A stretch of 64,000 bases of DNA from Actinomycetes bacterium (GCA_021816935.1 JAKAWR010000003.1:1-64000), one strand, 5' to 3'; counted from the stretch's first letter, positions 26,746-38,512 are shown. Program-made: numbers and translations. The notes: a model not told the origin generated them from the letters alone.

Positions 26746-27272
26746 CGGTCTTCACCTCCGTCACCCTGCCCATCTTCCTGCGCCTCGCCTTCCTCCGATA
26801 CTTCTCCGGCATCTTCTACATCTCCGGCCTCCCCGGCTTCGCCTGCATCCTCCGCCGAAGTCTCGGCCTCGATCGCGGCCCCTACCTCGCCGGAGCCTTC
26901 GCCCACGCCTTCGGCAGCTTGACCTTCCGCAGCGCCGGCACCCGGTGACGGCGCACCTGCCGGGGGTCCGTAGCGGACTGCGGCCTCCGCTGCCAGCCTT
27001 TCCCCCTCTTGCCTCGTATGCCGGGCCGTGGGCAGCGCCGCAGGCTCTCCGCCCTCCATCGCCTCTTCCCATTCGGATGCGATCTCGATCTCGCGGATCA
27101 CGGTAAGAAGGCGCGCCACCCGCCGCTTCGCCGCCCTTAACTTCGAGTAATCGGTCAGCTGGCCGGTGGCAAGCTGGAACCTGAGATTCAGAACCTCCCG
27201 CCTGCCCTCTCCGAGCTGCGACCAGAGCTCCTCCCAGTCGTACTCCCGTAGCTCTACTGCCTCGGAACCCAT
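26742..27272 (-). CDS. rpmC: 50S ribosomal protein L29 with long acidic C-terminal tail
   Basis: The L29 core (residues 1-~68: [39 protein letters not shown]) is normal; L29 sits at the tunnel exit beside L23, where trigger factor and SRP dock. It is followed by ~105 extra residues rich in Glu, Gly, Ala and Asp, giving 176 in place of ~65-80. The frame and stop are clean and it overlaps rpsQ by four bases, so the tail is real coding sequence in this assembly. The tail's function is unknown. Confidence 0.93.
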   Translation of the reverse strand: MGSEAVELREYDWEELWSQLGEGRREVLNLRFQLATGQLTDYSKLRAAKRRVARLLTVIREIEIASEWEEAMEGGEPAALPTARHTRQEGERLAAEAAVRYGPPAGAPSPGAGAAEGQAAEGVGEGSGEVGAAIEAETSAEDAGEAGEAGDVEDAGEVSEEGEAQEDGQGDGGEDR

Positions 27273-27709
27273 CAGACCTCCACCTCCGGCGTGCCAAATG
27301 CTCCCGGGCGGATCACGAAACGCGCCTTAATCGGCAGTTTCTGGATAGCGCGCTCCATAGCCGAGCGGGCAAGACGAGCATCGACCCCTGACAACTCGAA
27401 CAACACGCGGCCCGGCTTGACCCTGGCCACCCAGTGTTCGGGGTTGCCCTTGCCCGAGCCCATCCTGGTCTCGGCAGGCTTCTGCGTCACCGGCTTGTCC
27501 GGAAAAATCCTGATCCAGATCTTCCCACCGCGCCTGACGTGCCTCGTCATCGCGATTCTGGCTGCCTCGATCTGGCGCGCGGTCAGCCAGGCGGGCTCGA
27601 GCGCCTGGATCCCGAAGTCTCCGAAGGACACCTCGGTCCCCCCTTTTGCAGGACCGCTCATCCTGCCCCGTTGCTGCTTACGATGCTTGACCTTGCGCGG
27701 CATCAACAT
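27272..27709 (-). CDS. rplP: 50S ribosomal protein L16
   Basis: A late 50S assembly protein near the A site. [37 protein letters not shown] and [19 protein letters not shown] are diagnostic. 145 residues from an ATG at 27709, or 143 from 27703. It overlaps rpmC by one base. Confidence 0.97.
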   Translation of the reverse strand: MLMPRKVKHRKQQRGRMSGPAKGGTEVSFGDFGIQALEPAWLTARQIEAARIAMTRHVRRGGKIWIRIFPDKPVTQKPAETRMGSGKGNPEHWVARVKPGRVLFELSGVDARLARSAMERAIQKLPIKARFVIRPGAFGTPEVEV

Positions 27710-27711
27710 AG

Positions 27712-28923
27712 CTACTCAGCACCCTTCCTGAAGTGCGGAGTCGCCTCTTTGTGGCCGACCTTGGCCTTCTTCTCGAGGTCCTCCTCCTCGTCCATCTCGT
27801 CGTCGAAACTCTCAGGCATTACGGGATGGTCAACGGCCTCCCCGGATACGTCCTCGCTTCCGCCCGCTCCGCTGTCTTCGCCCTCCGACTCCGCCCCTGA
27901 GCTGCCGCCGGCACCCTCGGGTAACGCACCAAGTGCGCCATCGCCCCCTATCGCCTGCGGTTCCACCTCACCAACCGAGCCAGGTCCAGGTGAACCAGCC
28001 AGCCCCACCAGGCCTCCATCGCCTGGCCCGGCCTCCGGCGTCGCTACGGCTGAATCCGACTCCGCGCTCTCGCCGCCGGCCCGGATACCGGTTACGTTTC
28101 CGCGACCGGCCTCGTCAACCTCGCCCGTACCGGCCTCGTCACCGGAGTTCGCGACCGGTTGGCCAGCCTCTTCTGCTCTCCTGCGGCCGCCTCCCGCAAC
28201 AATGAGGTGCCTCGGTCGGGAAGGCGCCTCCTGGCGGGCGGGCGCCTGAGCGGACCTCGCTACATGCCCGTCGCTCGCAGAAAGACGATACGGGACGATG
28301 TCCCCCTTGTAGATCCACACCTTCACCCCGATACGGCCGAAGGTGGTCTTCGCCTCCCTGAACCCGTAATCGATGTCCGCCCTCAGGGTGTGCAGGGGAA
28401 CCCGTCCCTCCCTGTACGACTCCGTGCGGGCCATTTCGGCACCGGCGAGGCGACCGGAGCACTGCACTCTCACGCCCAGCGCACCCGCCTTCTGGACGGA
28501 CTGGATTGCACGCTTCATAGCCCGGCGGAAAGAGACCCGCTTGACAAGCTGGTCGGCAATGGCCTGGGCAACCAGGGCGGCGTCGAGTTCCGGAAGCTTG
28601 ACCTCTTCGACATTGAGCTGTATATAGTTCCTGCCAAGGCCGGTCATCCTTTCGAGAGCAGCCTTCAGCCTGTCAGCCTCCGCTCCCTTACGCCCGATCA
28701 CGATACCGGGCCGTGCGGTGTGGATGTCAACCCGCAGGCGCTCCCGCGTCCGCTCGATCTCGATCCTCGATACCGCCGCGGTCTCCAGCTCTCTCCTCAG
28801 GTAACTTCGGATCCGCCAATCTTCGACCAGCAGGTCACCGTAGTTGCGATCGTTGAACCAGCGCGACTTCCAGTCTGTCGTCACGCCCAAGCGGAACCCG
28901 TATGGATTGACTTTCTGTCCCAT
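27712..28923 (-). CDS. rpsC: 30S ribosomal protein S3 with ~185-residue acidic extension
   Basis: S3 forms the mRNA entry site. The KH domain ([20 protein letters not shown]) and C-terminal domain ([53 protein letters not shown]) are normal to about residue 213. A low-complexity tail follows, rich in Glu, Gly, Ala and Asp, ending in a KK-containing stretch, for a total of 403 against 220-280 in relatives. It lies 2 bases before rplP. Confidence 0.94.
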   Translation of the reverse strand: MGQKVNPYGFRLGVTTDWKSRWFNDRNYGDLLVEDWRIRSYLRRELETAAVSRIEIERTRERLRVDIHTARPGIVIGRKGAEADRLKAALERMTGLGRNYIQLNVEEVKLPELDAALVAQAIADQLVKRVSFRRAMKRAIQSVQKAGALGVRVQCSGRLAGAEMARTESYREGRVPLHTLRADIDYGFREAKTTFGRIGVKVWIYKGDIVPYRLSASDGHVARSAQAPARQEAPSRPRHLIVAGGGRRRAEEAGQPVANSGDEAGTGEVDEAGRGNVTGIRAGGESAESDSAVATPEAGPGDGGLVGLAGSPGPGSVGEVEPQAIGGDGALGALPEGAGGSSGAESEGEDSGAGGSEDVSGEAVDHPVMPESFDDEMDEEEDLEKKAKVGHKEATPHFRKGAE

Positions 28924-28928
28924 ACGGT

Positions 28929-29684
28929 TCAGCCCTTTTCTGTATCCGTCTCGGAAGGATCAGTCGTCGAACCTTCTCCCTTCTTGCCATCCGCGGCTGG
29001 CTCGAGTTCATCCGCTGCCGCTTCGTCGGCCGTTTCCCCCGCCGGTGCTTCGCCGGCCTCCTCTTCGGCCTCCCCATCCTCCTCTTCTCCGGATCCTGCT
29101 GCCCCGGCTGCCTGGACCTCCTCAGTCGCTTTCTCAGCCGCCTCCCCCGTCTCGTCGCCAGCAACCTCCCCGGCTGCCTCGAACTCCGCAAGCTCTTCCT
29201 CCGCTGTGCCGGCGGCAAGCTCGTCGGGCCGCTCTTCCCTCCTCCTCGAAGCACTCACACGCCTCTCACGCATCGCCGCCGCGACAGCGCCGCTCTTCCG
29301 CCTATAAGTCTCCAGCGCGTCCTCCGGCATCCTGGCCACCACAACAGTGATGTGGCAGGTACGCTTCCTGATCCTCCCCGCACGTCCCCTTGCCCTCGGG
29401 CGCCACCGCTTGATCGTGCCCGCCTCGTCCACGTAGCAGGAGTGCACGTACAGCTCGCCCCGCTCCATGAAGTCGTTGTTCTCAGCGTTGGCCACCGCCG
29501 ACATGAGCACCTTCGTGATGACCGGCGCCGCGGAGCGCCTGGTGTACGCGAGCATGGTGCGGGCGTCCTCGACGTGCTTGCCGCGGATGAGATTCAGCAC
29601 CGGTCTCACCTTGAAGGCGGACTGAGGGTGATGCCTGAGCACGGCCTTCACGCCAAGTGTGCCATCGTCGAGCCAGACGGCCAT
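28929..29684 (-). CDS. rplV: 50S ribosomal protein L22 with acidic C-terminal tail
   Basis: The L22 beta-hairpin lines the exit tunnel. The core [36 protein letters not shown] and [20 protein letters not shown] is normal to about residue 120. After an Arg-rich linker, residues ~150-251 form a Glu/Ala/Gly/Asp-rich tail. 251 residues against about 110-130 in most bacteria; some actinobacteria have shorter extensions. Confidence 0.94.
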   Translation of the reverse strand: MAVWLDDGTLGVKAVLRHHPQSAFKVRPVLNLIRGKHVEDARTMLAYTRRSAAPVITKVLMSAVANAENNDFMERGELYVHSCYVDEAGTIKRWRPRARGRAGRIRKRTCHITVVVARMPEDALETYRRKSGAVAAAMRERRVSASRRREERPDELAAGTAEEELAEFEAAGEVAGDETGEAAEKATEEVQAAGAAGSGEEEDGEAEEEAGEAPAGETADEAAADELEPAADGKKGEGSTTDPSETDTEKG

Positions 29685-29689
29685 CCGCT

Positions 29690-29968
29690 CTACCGCCTCC
29701 CCTGGCGTTCCTGGCCAGCGTGGAACCGAAAAACCCTGGTGGGGGCGAACTCTCCGAGCTTGTGGCCGACCATAGACTCGGTTATGTAGACGGGCACGTG
29801 CTTCCTGCCGTCGTGAACGGCGATCGTGTGGCCAACCATGTCCGGGATGATTGTCGAACGGCGCGACCAGGTCCGCACGACCTTCTTGGAGTTCGCGGCA
29901 TTCAAAGCGTCGATCTTGTCGAGCAGGTGGCCGTCCACGAAGGGGCCCTTCTTTATACTGCGTGCCAT
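29690..29968 (-). CDS. rpsS: 30S ribosomal protein S19
   Basis: A head protein next to S13. [40 protein letters not shown] and [20 protein letters not shown] are diagnostic. 92 residues. It precedes rplV as in all S10 operons. Confidence 0.98.
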   Translation of the reverse strand: MARSIKKGPFVDGHLLDKIDALNAANSKKVVRTWSRRSTIIPDMVGHTIAVHDGRKHVPVYITESMVGHKLGEFAPTRVFRFHAGQERQGRR

Positions 29969-30044
29969 ACCTACATCCTGTTACGATTAGTCTTTTCGCG
30001 CCGCTGCGCTCCGCGGATGACGCTGCCGCTCCGGTCCGTACCCA

Positions 30045-30884
30045 TTATCGCCTCGACGACTTCTTCGGCCTGCGCCGCCGGACGATCATCCTGTCCGAAT
30101 CCTTGTGCCTTGGCCTGGTCCGCCCCTCCGGCTTGCCCCACGGGGAGACCGGATGCCTCCCGCCAGACGACTTGCCCTCACCGCCACCAAGGGGATGGTC
30201 GACAGGGTTCATCGCCACGCCGCGGGTCTGGGGCCTCACCCCTCGCCAGCGGTTCCTGCCGGCCTTGCCTATGGAAATCAGCGACCATTCCGAGTTACCC
30301 ACCTCGCCGACAGTCGCCCTGCAATCGATCGACACGCGCCGAACCTCGGTAGACGGAAGCCTCAGCGTAGCCTGTGCGCCCTCCTTGGCGATCAGCTGGA
30401 CCCCTATCCCGGCGCCTCGGGCGAGCCTGCCCCCGCCTCCCGGTCGCAACTCCACATTGTGAACGACCGTACCGACGGGAATGTAGCGCAGGGGCAGTGC
30501 ATTGCCGGGGCGGATATCCGCGTGCTGCCCGCTCATGAGGACATCGCCGACCTTCAACCCCTCGGGAGCCAGAATATAACGCTTCTCTCCGTCGTGATAA
30601 TGAAGGAGGGCGATCCTTGCACTGCGGTTCGGGTCGTACTCTATCGAGGCCACCTTTGCCGGGACGCCGTCCTTGCTGCGGTGGAAATCGATTATCCGGT
30701 ACCGTCTCTTGTTACCTCCGCCGCGGTGCCTGGCGGTCTTCCGGCCGTACGCGTTCCGGCCGCCGGTGGAATGGCTCTTTGCGACAAGGGAGCGTTCGGG
30801 CTTCGATCGCGTTATCTCGGAGTAATCCGAGGCGCTCTGGAACCTCCGCCCGGGACTCGTAGGGTTTCTCTTACGTATTCCCAT
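30045..30884 (-). CDS. rplB: 50S ribosomal protein L2
   Basis: A core protein near the peptidyl-transferase centre. [35 protein letters not shown] and the C-terminal loop [20 protein letters not shown] (with the His at the peptidyl-transferase region) are intact. 279 residues, normal. Confidence 0.98.
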   Translation of the reverse strand: MGIRKRNPTSPGRRFQSASDYSEITRSKPERSLVAKSHSTGGRNAYGRKTARHRGGGNKRRYRIIDFHRSKDGVPAKVASIEYDPNRSARIALLHYHDGEKRYILAPEGLKVGDVLMSGQHADIRPGNALPLRYIPVGTVVHNVELRPGGGGRLARGAGIGVQLIAKEGAQATLRLPSTEVRRVSIDCRATVGEVGNSEWSLISIGKAGRNRWRGVRPQTRGVAMNPVDHPLGGGEGKSSGGRHPVSPWGKPEGRTRPRHKDSDRMIVRRRRPKKSSRR

Positions 30885-30998
30885 TGCCCCTATGTCCTTC
30901 TAGCGTCGCGGGAGCGCCTGGCGCTGCTGTCGCCAGCTTCACCGCCGCCTCTCGTGAGCGTGTAGCCCGGCTGTCTCGTCGCGTCGTACCCTGTTGCG

Positions 30999-31292
30999 TC
31001 ATGGCTTCGTGTAAAGGTCGATCCGGTCGCCGCCTGCCAGCGTGACCATGGCTCTCTTCGTCGCGGGGCGCCGGCCGTAGGTATTCACCCTGCGGTTGCG
31101 CTGCTTCTTGCCTTTCCGGTTCAGCGTGTTAACGCTCTCCACTTTCACACTGAAGGTGGATTCGACAGCCCGTCGTATGCTCGGCTTCGTTGCACCCGGG
31201 GCAACCTCGAAGATGTAGGTGCCTGTCTCCGAAAGACCATAGGCCTTCTCCGAGATGACGGGCCTCAGGAGGACGTGGGAAGGTTCGTTCAC
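30999..31292 (-). CDS. rplW: 50S ribosomal protein L23
   Basis: The tunnel-exit docking site for trigger factor and [43 protein letters not shown] and [15 protein letters not shown] are typical. 97 residues. It overlaps rplD by four bases. Confidence 0.97.
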   Translation of the reverse strand: MNEPSHVLLRPVISEKAYGLSETGTYIFEVAPGATKPSIRRAVESTFSVKVESVNTLNRKGKKQRNRRVNTYGRRPATKRAMVTLAGGDRIDLYTKP

Positions 31293-32071
31293 GCCTGGCC
31301 CTCCTCGCTCGATCCCCCTGCCACCGCCGGATTCTCCATTCCCTCGCCGTCCTCGGCCTTGACCTCACCGGCTTCTATCGCCACGGGTGCTACGGCCTCG
31401 GGAATCTCGCCCCCCGTCAGTGAAGCCATGGTCTCGTCGGTGAACACCACCCAGTCGTTACGCAGCACGTCATAGGTATTCAGCTCGGAGAGGGGAATCG
31501 TTTGCACTTGAGGCAGGTTGCGCAGTGAGAGCTCGGCCACCCTGTCGCCATCCCCGTCGGCCAGCACGACCAGCACCCTGCCCTCGAGACCCAGGGTGAT
31601 GAGCGCATCCACTGCCGCCTTCGTGCTCGGCTCCCCGAAGTTCCACGCGTCCACGATTGCCACTCGCTCGCCAGCAGCACGGTCCGACAGTGCGCAGCGC
31701 AATGCCTGCCTGATCATCTTTCTGGGCGTACGGTGGCTGTGGTCGCGAGGCTTCGGCCCGTGAGCGATGCCGCCGCCGGTCCACTGGGCGGCGCGGTTGG
31801 AGCCCTGCCTTGCCCGCCCCGTTCCCTTCTGCCTGTAAGGCTTCGCGCCGCCCCCTCGCACTTCCCTTCTACGGAGCGTCGAATGCGTGCCAGCGCGTGC
31901 CGCCGCAAGCTGTGCCACGACCACCTGGTGCATCAGGCCAACGTTCGGGACCAGCCCGAAGAAAGAAGGATCCAGCTCGAAGTCTCCGATCTCCTCCGCC
32001 CGGATGTTCCGCCTCTTGACCACCCGCGTGACAAGCTCGGGGTCTTTCCGGTAAATCGTGGTGCTTCCCAT
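31289..32071 (-). CDS. rplD: 50S ribosomal protein L4 with acidic tail
   Basis: L4 lines the tunnel constriction and in some bacteria regulates its own operon. [20 protein letters not shown] and [20 protein letters not shown] mark the tunnel loop. The core ends near residue 215 and is followed by a ~40-residue Glu/Gly/Ala tail. 260 residues against about 205-220. Confidence 0.96.
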   Translation of the reverse strand: MGSTTIYRKDPELVTRVVKRRNIRAEEIGDFELDPSFFGLVPNVGLMHQVVVAQLAAARAGTHSTLRRREVRGGGAKPYRQKGTGRARQGSNRAAQWTGGGIAHGPKPRDHSHRTPRKMIRQALRCALSDRAAGERVAIVDAWNFGEPSTKAAVDALITLGLEGRVLVVLADGDGDRVAELSLRNLPQVQTIPLSELNTYDVLRNDWVVFTDETMASLTGGEIPEAVAPVAIEAGEVKAEDGEGMENPAVAGGSSEEGQA

Positions 32072-32086
32072 TGCCGGCCGACCTGC

Positions 32087-32797
32087 CTACTCGCCCGCGG
32101 CCTCGGCCAAGGGGCCGTCCTCCGGATGCGCTCCCGAGCCTGCGCCGGCAACAGCGCCGGCAGGGGCCCTGATCGAATCCCTGACAATGACGACCGCTCC
32201 CCTCGGCCCCGGAACTGCCCCCTTCACGAGCAGGATCTGGCGCAGCGGATCAGACTCGACCACCTCCAGGTTCAGGATGGTCACCTTCTGGTTGCCGAGG
32301 TGCCCGGCCATCTTCGTGCCCTTGAAAACCCTGGCAGGTGTGGCACACGCGCCTATCGACCCTGGGGCCCGATGCTTCTTGTGGTTGCCGTGCGAGGCCT
32401 TCTGGCCCTTGAAATTGTGACGCTTCATGCCGCCGGCGAAGCCCTTGCCCTTCGAGAGTGCCGTGGCATCGACACGCATGCCCGGCTCGAAGATCGAAAC
32501 ATCGATCTCCTGCCCCTGCTCGTAACCGCCGATGTCGTCGAGGCGGAGCTCGACCAGCTTCACCCCCGGGTCGACTCCGGCGGCCCGGAAATGGCCCCGT
32601 TCGGGGGCGGTCAATTTCGACTCTCTGCGCACGCCCCACGTAACCTGCAACGCGGAGTAGCCCTCCTTGCGGGGATCTTTGATCTGAACAACGCGCAGGG
32701 GCGCGACCTTCAGCACCGTCACGGGGATGGCCCTGTTCCGGTCGTCGAAGATCTGGGTCATCCCGACCTTCTCGCCAACGATTGCCCTGGTCGCCAC
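32087..32797 (-). CDS. rplC: 50S ribosomal protein L3
   Basis: Starts 50S assembly. ATRAIVGEKVGMTQIFDD, GKGFAGGMKRHNFKGQKASH and HRAPGSIGACATPARVFKGT are diagnostic. 236 residues with a short tail. It is the first gene after a ~390-base leader and a candidate promoter, and is separated from rpsJ by a membrane-protease gene. Confidence 0.97.
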   Translation of the reverse strand: MATRAIVGEKVGMTQIFDDRNRAIPVTVLKVAPLRVVQIKDPRKEGYSALQVTWGVRRESKLTAPERGHFRAAGVDPGVKLVELRLDDIGGYEQGQEIDVSIFEPGMRVDATALSKGKGFAGGMKRHNFKGQKASHGNHKKHRAPGSIGACATPARVFKGTKMAGHLGNQKVTILNLEVVESDPLRQILLVKGAVPGPRGAVVIVRDSIRAPAGAVAGAGSGAHPEDGPLAEAAGE

Positions 32798-33188
32798 AAC
32801 TCTCTTTCCAACTAGTCGAGCTTGCCGCTCGCGCGTTCACGATGCACCGGCCGCAAGGCGCGATCACCACGACGACCGTTGTCTCTCGGTATTGCGCCAT
32901 ACGCCCTGGGGCGCAAAACGCACGACTGCCTTGCACAGCGCCCGCAGGCTGCCCTTGCACAGCTCGGTACCGGCAGAGGCTCAGTGCAACTTCAACTCAT
33001 GCTCCCAGGTCCCTCGCCCGATCCGGGCAGGCACAGGAAGACACTCCACATATCACTCTCCTGCACACCCGCCCGACCGAGGGCCGGACCCAAGCATGCA
33101 CAAGACACTGCAGGCGGCGGCACACCTTACCTGCTACCCGGCGCCACATCGGGTCGCCGGAGGCCATCGCCTGATCAGTGCGAAGGAG
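32798..33188 (-). other. Long leader upstream of rplC
   Basis: About 390 bases between a promoter-like site and the rplC ATG, with no credible gene. It contains a 7-bp stem TTGCGCC/GGCGCAA (32892-32916). Long leaders here can carry ribosomal-protein autoregulatory RNA, but no known motif is recognised. Confidence 0.4.
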
Positions 33189-33217
33189 AGTATAACACGC
33201 TTCCGCTACCCCGTCCA
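33189..33217 (-). promoter_or_regulatory. Candidate promoter for rplC and downstream ribosomal genes
   Basis: Minus-strand TGGACG (33212-33217), 17 bases, TATACT (33189-33194). The -10 is close to consensus and spacing is ideal. It lies between palindromic element B and rplC, where the split S10 operon would need a new promoter. Confidence 0.55.
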
Positions 33218-33263
33218 CACAGGGCCGCGACAAAGGTGATCCGGCGGGCCGGGCACGTCATGC

Positions 33264-33367
33264 GAGCCTCAGCGGATAGGGAGGTTGGATGAGGCGGTCC
33301 GGTGTGCCGTCGAAAGGAAGGAGTGGCGAAGCGCTACTTCGCCCGAGATCCCTATACGCTGAGACTC
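33264..33367. repeat. Dispersed palindromic intergenic element, copy B (full)
   Basis: Terminal inverted repeats are GAGCCTCAGCGGATAGGGA (33264-33282) and its near-complement at 33349-33367. The interior has the GGCGAAG-CGCTA-CTTCGCC hairpin and the CGAAAGGAAGG motif, in opposite orientation to copy A. The element abuts the TGA of the CPBP protease gene (33368-33370) directly. Confidence 0.88.
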
Positions 33368-34450
33368 TCAGGGAAAGAGGATCGAGAGCGTCATCAACAC
33401 GGCGTCGTACAGGAAATGGGCGGCGATCGCCCTGGACAGGCGGCGGTGCTTCTGGAAGGACCGCGTGACGAAGTAGCCCAGCGGAATCGTGAGCACGAAG
33501 CCGAGCCCGTAATAGACGTGGTAGCTCGTACGCAGCGTCAGGCTCAGGATCAGTGCGCTGGTGGGCGTCCAGCCGAGCTGGCCGAGGCGAGTGATGAGAT
33601 AGCCGTTTACGAGCACCTCTTCGGCTACCGCAGTCGTTGCCGACATGACAATGGCCAGTGCAATGTAGAAATGCGGCACATGACCGATACCGACCGTATT
33701 CACGAGCTTGCTCTTCTGGCCGGAGGATCCGAAAAGTGGGGAGAAGAAAGTCAGCAAGAGCCACTCGACACCGAATCCCGCGGCCGCAAGACCGAGACCC
33801 GCAAGGATGTCCATGCCGGCGGTACGCGACTTCAGCCCCAGTACATCCGCCGGTTTCTGTCCCGTCCGGGAAAGGAGGAAAAGAGCGATCGGGACGGTGG
33901 CCGCGGTGGGTAGGTAAGCGAACATGGTAAGCAGCATGTTGCCAGGTGTGTATCCGTGAAGCAGCTGCGGGAACCTTTCGGAAGTTCCTCCGCCCGCAAG
34001 ATACTGCATGAGGACCACAACGGCACTCACGATGCCCGACGCAAGGAACGCCACCATGACATAGCGCGTCTCGCGAACGAGGTCCTTGCGGGTCGGCTCT
34101 GCCAGCACAACGGGTTCGTGCGCAGGCGGGCCGGGTGGGCCAGGCCAGTACCCGGGATAACCCGGCATTGCCGGCCCCCCGCCGCCGGGTGGTGGGCCAG
34201 GGACGTCGCCCCACCACCACCAAGCGCCGGACGACTCGGCTGGAGGCTGTGACCAGGCTGGCGGCTGCCACTCGGGTTGCAGGGGAGCTTGCACCTGTGG
34301 CTGCGTCCAGGACGGGCGGTCCGGCCGGGCGGGCGCCGGTGCCCACGGGCCCTCCCGGTACTCGGTCCAGACGGATCCGTCGAACCAGCGCAATGCGCCG
34401 GGTGTCTCGGGATCCGGGTACCAGCCCGCGGGAGCGCCGGGATCACTCAC
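33368..34450 (-). CDS. CPBP-family intramembrane protease homologue with N-terminal DUF2510 domain
   Basis: The N-terminus is a DUF2510 module (SDPGAPAGWYPDPETPGALR, WFDGSVWTEY), followed by a Pro/Trp/Gly-rich linker of ~90 residues and then about eight membrane segments. The CPBP/CAAX-protease motifs are AVAEEVLVNGYL (EE pair), RTSYHVYYG and AAHFLYD. The start is placed at the GTG at 34450, where the DUF2510 motif begins; a TTG at 34483 would add 11 residues. The gene splits rpsJ from rplC, which is unusual. Its start region is a duplicate of a 25-bp sequence 68 bp upstream. Membrane-protease or membrane-anchoring roles are both possible. Confidence 0.85.
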   Translation of the reverse strand: MSDPGAPAGWYPDPETPGALRWFDGSVWTEYREGPWAPAPARPDRPSWTQPQVQAPLQPEWQPPAWSQPPAESSGAWWWWGDVPGPPPGGGGPAMPGYPGYWPGPPGPPAHEPVVLAEPTRKDLVRETRYVMVAFLASGIVSAVVVLMQYLAGGGTSERFPQLLHGYTPGNMLLTMFAYLPTAATVPIALFLLSRTGQKPADVLGLKSRTAGMDILAGLGLAAAGFGVEWLLLTFFSPLFGSSGQKSKLVNTVGIGHVPHFYIALAIVMSATTAVAEEVLVNGYLITRLGQLGWTPTSALILSLTLRTSYHVYYGLGFVLTIPLGYFVTRSFQKHRRLSRAIAAHFLYDAVLMTLSILFP

Positions 34451-34523
34451 CGGCTCAGTCCCGCGTCGGATGCATCCAGGCAACCCTCTTTCCCCCGCGG
34501 AGCGCCGGGATCACTCACCGGCT
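34431..34523. repeat. 25-bp direct repeat around the CPBP gene start
   Basis: 34431-34455 and 34499-34523 are identical 25-base copies, 68 bp apart. Each contains a GTG-AGT-GAT start-like sequence on the minus strand. The upstream copy opens a 23-codon frame whose TGA overlaps the downstream GTG. Confidence 0.85.
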
Positions 34524-34541
34524 ACACTAACTCCCGCCGAT

Positions 34542-34868
34542 TCAGGCCTGCTGGATCTTGATCTCGGCGTCGACCCCCGCCGAGATGTCCAGGCGCCGAA
34601 GGGCCTCGGTGGTCGACTGGGTCGGGTCCAAGATGTCGATGAGGCGCTTGTGCACCCTCATCTCGAAATGCTCGCGGCTGTCCTTGTACTTGTGCGGGGC
34701 ACGGATCACCGTGTATCGGTGACGCTCCGTCGGGAGCGGGACCGGGCCGATCACTTTGGCCTGGGTACGCATGACCGTCTGGACGATCTTCGTCGTCTCG
34801 CGGTCCAACGTCTCGTGGTCGTACGCCTTCAGGCGGATCCGGATCTTCTGCTTCTGCGTCTCAGCCAC
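34542..34868 (-). CDS. rpsJ: 30S ribosomal protein S10
   Basis: S10 also acts as NusE in antitermination. [40 protein letters not shown] and [16 protein letters not shown] are diagnostic. 108 residues, slightly long at the N-terminus. It follows tuf by 59 bases, as in the fused str-S10 arrangement. Confidence 0.98.
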   Translation of the reverse strand: MAETQKQKIRIRLKAYDHETLDRETTKIVQTVMRTQAKVIGPVPLPTERHRYTVIRAPHKYKDSREHFEMRVHKRLIDILDPTQSTTEALRRLDISAGVDAEIKIQQA

Positions 34869-34927
34869 GCCAGGACCAACCTTCCAATCTCAACACCGCA
34901 GGTACGTGCCGGTTCTGGCAGCCCGGG

Positions 34928-36115
<1,188 letters not shown>

Positions 36116-36239
36116 GATTTGCTATCCAGCTCCTTGATCTCCTCTGCGGAGGCCCTTCGCCTCCACCGATGGCGGTCCGACCGGTGCTGACCGGTTCGCC
36201 TGCGCCGGCGCGCTGCATCACGACGCCACCGGCTTGCAT

Positions 36240-36245
36240 ACTATA
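36240..36245 (-). promoter_or_regulatory. Candidate -10 element of tuf
   Basis: TATAGT on the minus strand, 125 bases before the tuf ATG. The matching -35 position (CCTTCG, 17 bases further up) is poor, so this is a weak call. tuf often has an internal promoter in str operons. Confidence 0.35.
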
Positions 36246-36350
36246 CCCGAAATTGCGGGGCCCGAAGGCTCGAAGCCTCCAAGTATCCGGCGCTTTCTCC
36301 CATGACCGGCTCGTCCACCGGACTGATACTGGTCGTGGCTGCGCCGCTGC

Positions 36351-36395
36351 CTTCCTCTCGGACGTCCACCGGACGTCCTCGTTCCCGAGGCTCAT
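36351..36395. repeat. Partial palindromic element F after fusA
   Basis: Directly after the fusA stop the minus strand reads GAGCCTCGGGAACGAGGACG and continues CCGGTGGACGTCCGAG. A 29-base stretch matches the interior of element E (59.5 kb) with two differences. The hairpin GACGTCC-ACC-GGACGTC (36361-36377) could act as a terminator stem. Confidence 0.75.
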
Positions 36396-38512
36396 TCTCC
36401 TTTAACCCGTGCCACTATATCCTGGCTGATCTGCGCGGGCACCTCGTGGTAGGCGCTGAACTGCATCGTATATCCAGCGCGCCCCTGCGTCTTGGACCTC
36501 AGATCTGTCGCGTAGCCGAACATCTCGGCGAGCGGGACGAGGGCCCGCACGTGATGGTTCGACCCGCGCTGATCCACGCCTTCTATCTTCGCCCGCCTGG
36601 AGGAAAGGTCGCCGACGACATCGCCGAGGTTCTCCTCGGGTGTCACCACCTCGACCTCCATCTGGGGCTCCAAGAGGATGGGCGTGGCCCTCTTCGCTGC
36701 AGCCTTGACCGCCATCGAACCGGCGATCTTGAACGCGAGCTCGGATGAGTCCACCTCGTGGTACGAGCCGTCCACCAGGATGACTCGTACGTCCACGAGC
36801 GGGTAGCCGGCAAGCACGCCCGTGGTGAGCGCCTCCTGGATGCCGGCATCCACCGCGGGGATGTACTCCTTTGGGATGTCGCCTCCGGTGATCTTGTCGA
36901 CGAACTGGTATCCGCTGCCCGGCCCTGCCGGTTCCAGTTCGATCACCACGTGACCGTACTGGCCACGGCCTCCCGTCTGGCGCACGTACCGGCCCTCGAC
37001 CTTCGATACGGCCTTCTTGATGGTTTCCCGGTAGGCCACCTGCGGCTTGCCGACGTTCGCGTCGACGCTGAACTCGCGCAGCATCCGGTCGACAAGGACC
37101 TCCAAGTGGAGCTCACCCATCCCCGAAATCACGGTCTGGCCGGTCTCCTCGTCCGAACGCACCCTGAAAGTCGGATCCTCCTCGGCAAGCGCCGACAGTG
37201 CCTTCGAAAGCTTGTCCTGATCGGCCTTTGTCTTCGGCTCTACGGCGACATGCACGACGGGGTCGGGGAACTCCAAGGCTTCGAGCACGACCGGCGACGA
37301 CGGGTCACAAAGGGTGTCGCCCGTGGCGGCATGGCGGAGCCCGACGACTGCCACGATGTCGCCCGAGAAGGCCGCGTCCTTGTCCTCCCTGTGGTTTGCG
37401 TGCATCTGGAGTATGCGGCCCACCCGCTCCTTCCTGTCCTTCGTCGAGTTGAGCATGCTCGATCCCTTGCGCATGGTGCCGGAGTAGACCCTGAGATAGG
37501 TGAGCCGGCCGACGTACGGATCGCTCATGATCTTGAAGGCAAGCGCGGAAAAGGGCTCTGAGTCATCGGGCCGGCGCTGGACGACTTCACCGCGGGGCGT
37601 TGCCCCCTCAGCCGGAGGGACGTCCAGCGGGCTCGGGAGGTACTCGACGACGGCGTCGAGAAGGGGCTGCACGGCCTTGTTCTTGAAAGCCGAACCGCAC
37701 AGCACTGGTACGATTCGTCCCTCGATGGTGCCGCGCCTCAGCGCTGCCTTGAGGTCCTGCGCCGTGATCTCCTCGTCGCTCACGTACTTCTCCATCACGA
37801 AGTCGTCGAAGGTGGAGAGCACGTCGACCAGTTCGTGACGGGCCACCTCGGCGGCCTTCGCCATGTCGTCCGGAATAGGCTGGACATCCCACTTCTCGCC
37901 CATGCCGCCGTCCTTCTGGCTGGCACCGGCACCATCACTCCATACGAGCGCCTGCATGGACAGCAGGTCCACAACGCCTCGGAAAGCTGCCTCGCTCCCA
38001 ATCGGGAGTTGAACCACCGCCGGCGACGCCGAGAGCCGCTCCTTGATCATGCTCACGGTCCGGTCGAAGGACACCCCCACCCTGTCCATCTTGTTGACGA
38101 AGCAGATCCGGGGGACGTCGTACTTGTCCGCCTGGCGCCAGACGGTCTCGGTCTGCGGCTCCACCCCGGCTACCCCGTCGAAAACGGCAACGGAGCCATC
38201 GAGCACGCGCAACGACCTCTCCACCTCGACGGTGAAATCCACATGGCCGGGCGTGTCGATGATGTTGATCCACGTATCGCGCCACCTGCAAGTAGTCGCA
38301 GCTGAGGTGATCGTGATACCCCGCTCCTGTTCCTGGACCATCCAGTCCATGGTCGCGGAACCCTCGTGGACCTCGCCCATCTTGTAGTTCTTGCCCGTGT
38401 AGTACAGGATGCGCTCGGTTATCGTCGTCTTGCCCGCGTCGATATGAGCCATGATCCCGATGTTCCGGGTCCTGGCCAGCGGATATTCCCTTATCGCGAG
38501 TTTTTCTGCCAT
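36392..38512 (-). CDS. fusA: Elongation factor G
   Basis: Drives translocation and, with RRF, ribosome recycling. G1 is [21 protein letters not shown]3 [17 protein letters not shown] and G4 [10 protein letters not shown]; domain IV has [12 protein letters not shown]. 706 residues, normal. It lies between rpsG and tuf. Confidence 0.98.
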   Translation of the reverse strand: MAEKLAIREYPLARTRNIGIMAHIDAGKTTITERILYYTGKNYKMGEVHEGSATMDWMVQEQERGITITSAATTCRWRDTWINIIDTPGHVDFTVEVERSLRVLDGSVAVFDGVAGVEPQTETVWRQADKYDVPRICFVNKMDRVGVSFDRTVSMIKERLSASPAVVQLPIGSEAAFRGVVDLLSMQALVWSDGAGASQKDGGMGEKWDVQPIPDDMAKAAEVARHELVDVLSTFDDFVMEKYVSDEEITAQDLKAALRRGTIEGRIVPVLCGSAFKNKAVQPLLDAVVEYLPSPLDVPPAEGATPRGEVVQRRPDDSEPFSALAFKIMSDPYVGRLTYLRVYSGTMRKGSSMLNSTKDRKERVGRILQMHANHREDKDAAFSGDIVAVVGLRHAATGDTLCDPSSPVVLEALEFPDPVVHVAVEPKTKADQDKLSKALSALAEEDPTFRVRSDEETGQTVISGMGELHLEVLVDRMLREFSVDANVGKPQVAYRETIKKAVSKVEGRYVRQTGGRGQYGHVVIELEPAGPGSGYQFVDKITGGDIPKEYIPAVDAGIQEALTTGVLAGYPLVDVRVILVDGSYHEVDSSELAFKIAGSMAVKAAAKRATPILLEPQMEVEVVTPEENLGDVVGDLSSRRAKIEGVDQRGSNHHVRALVPLAEMFGYATDLRSKTQGRAGYTMQFSAYHEVPAQISQDIVARVKGE

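Noticed and set aside
36169-36405. 78-codon + strand frame in the tuf-fusA gap
   Set aside because: It overlaps element F and the tuf -10-like site and has no family similarity.
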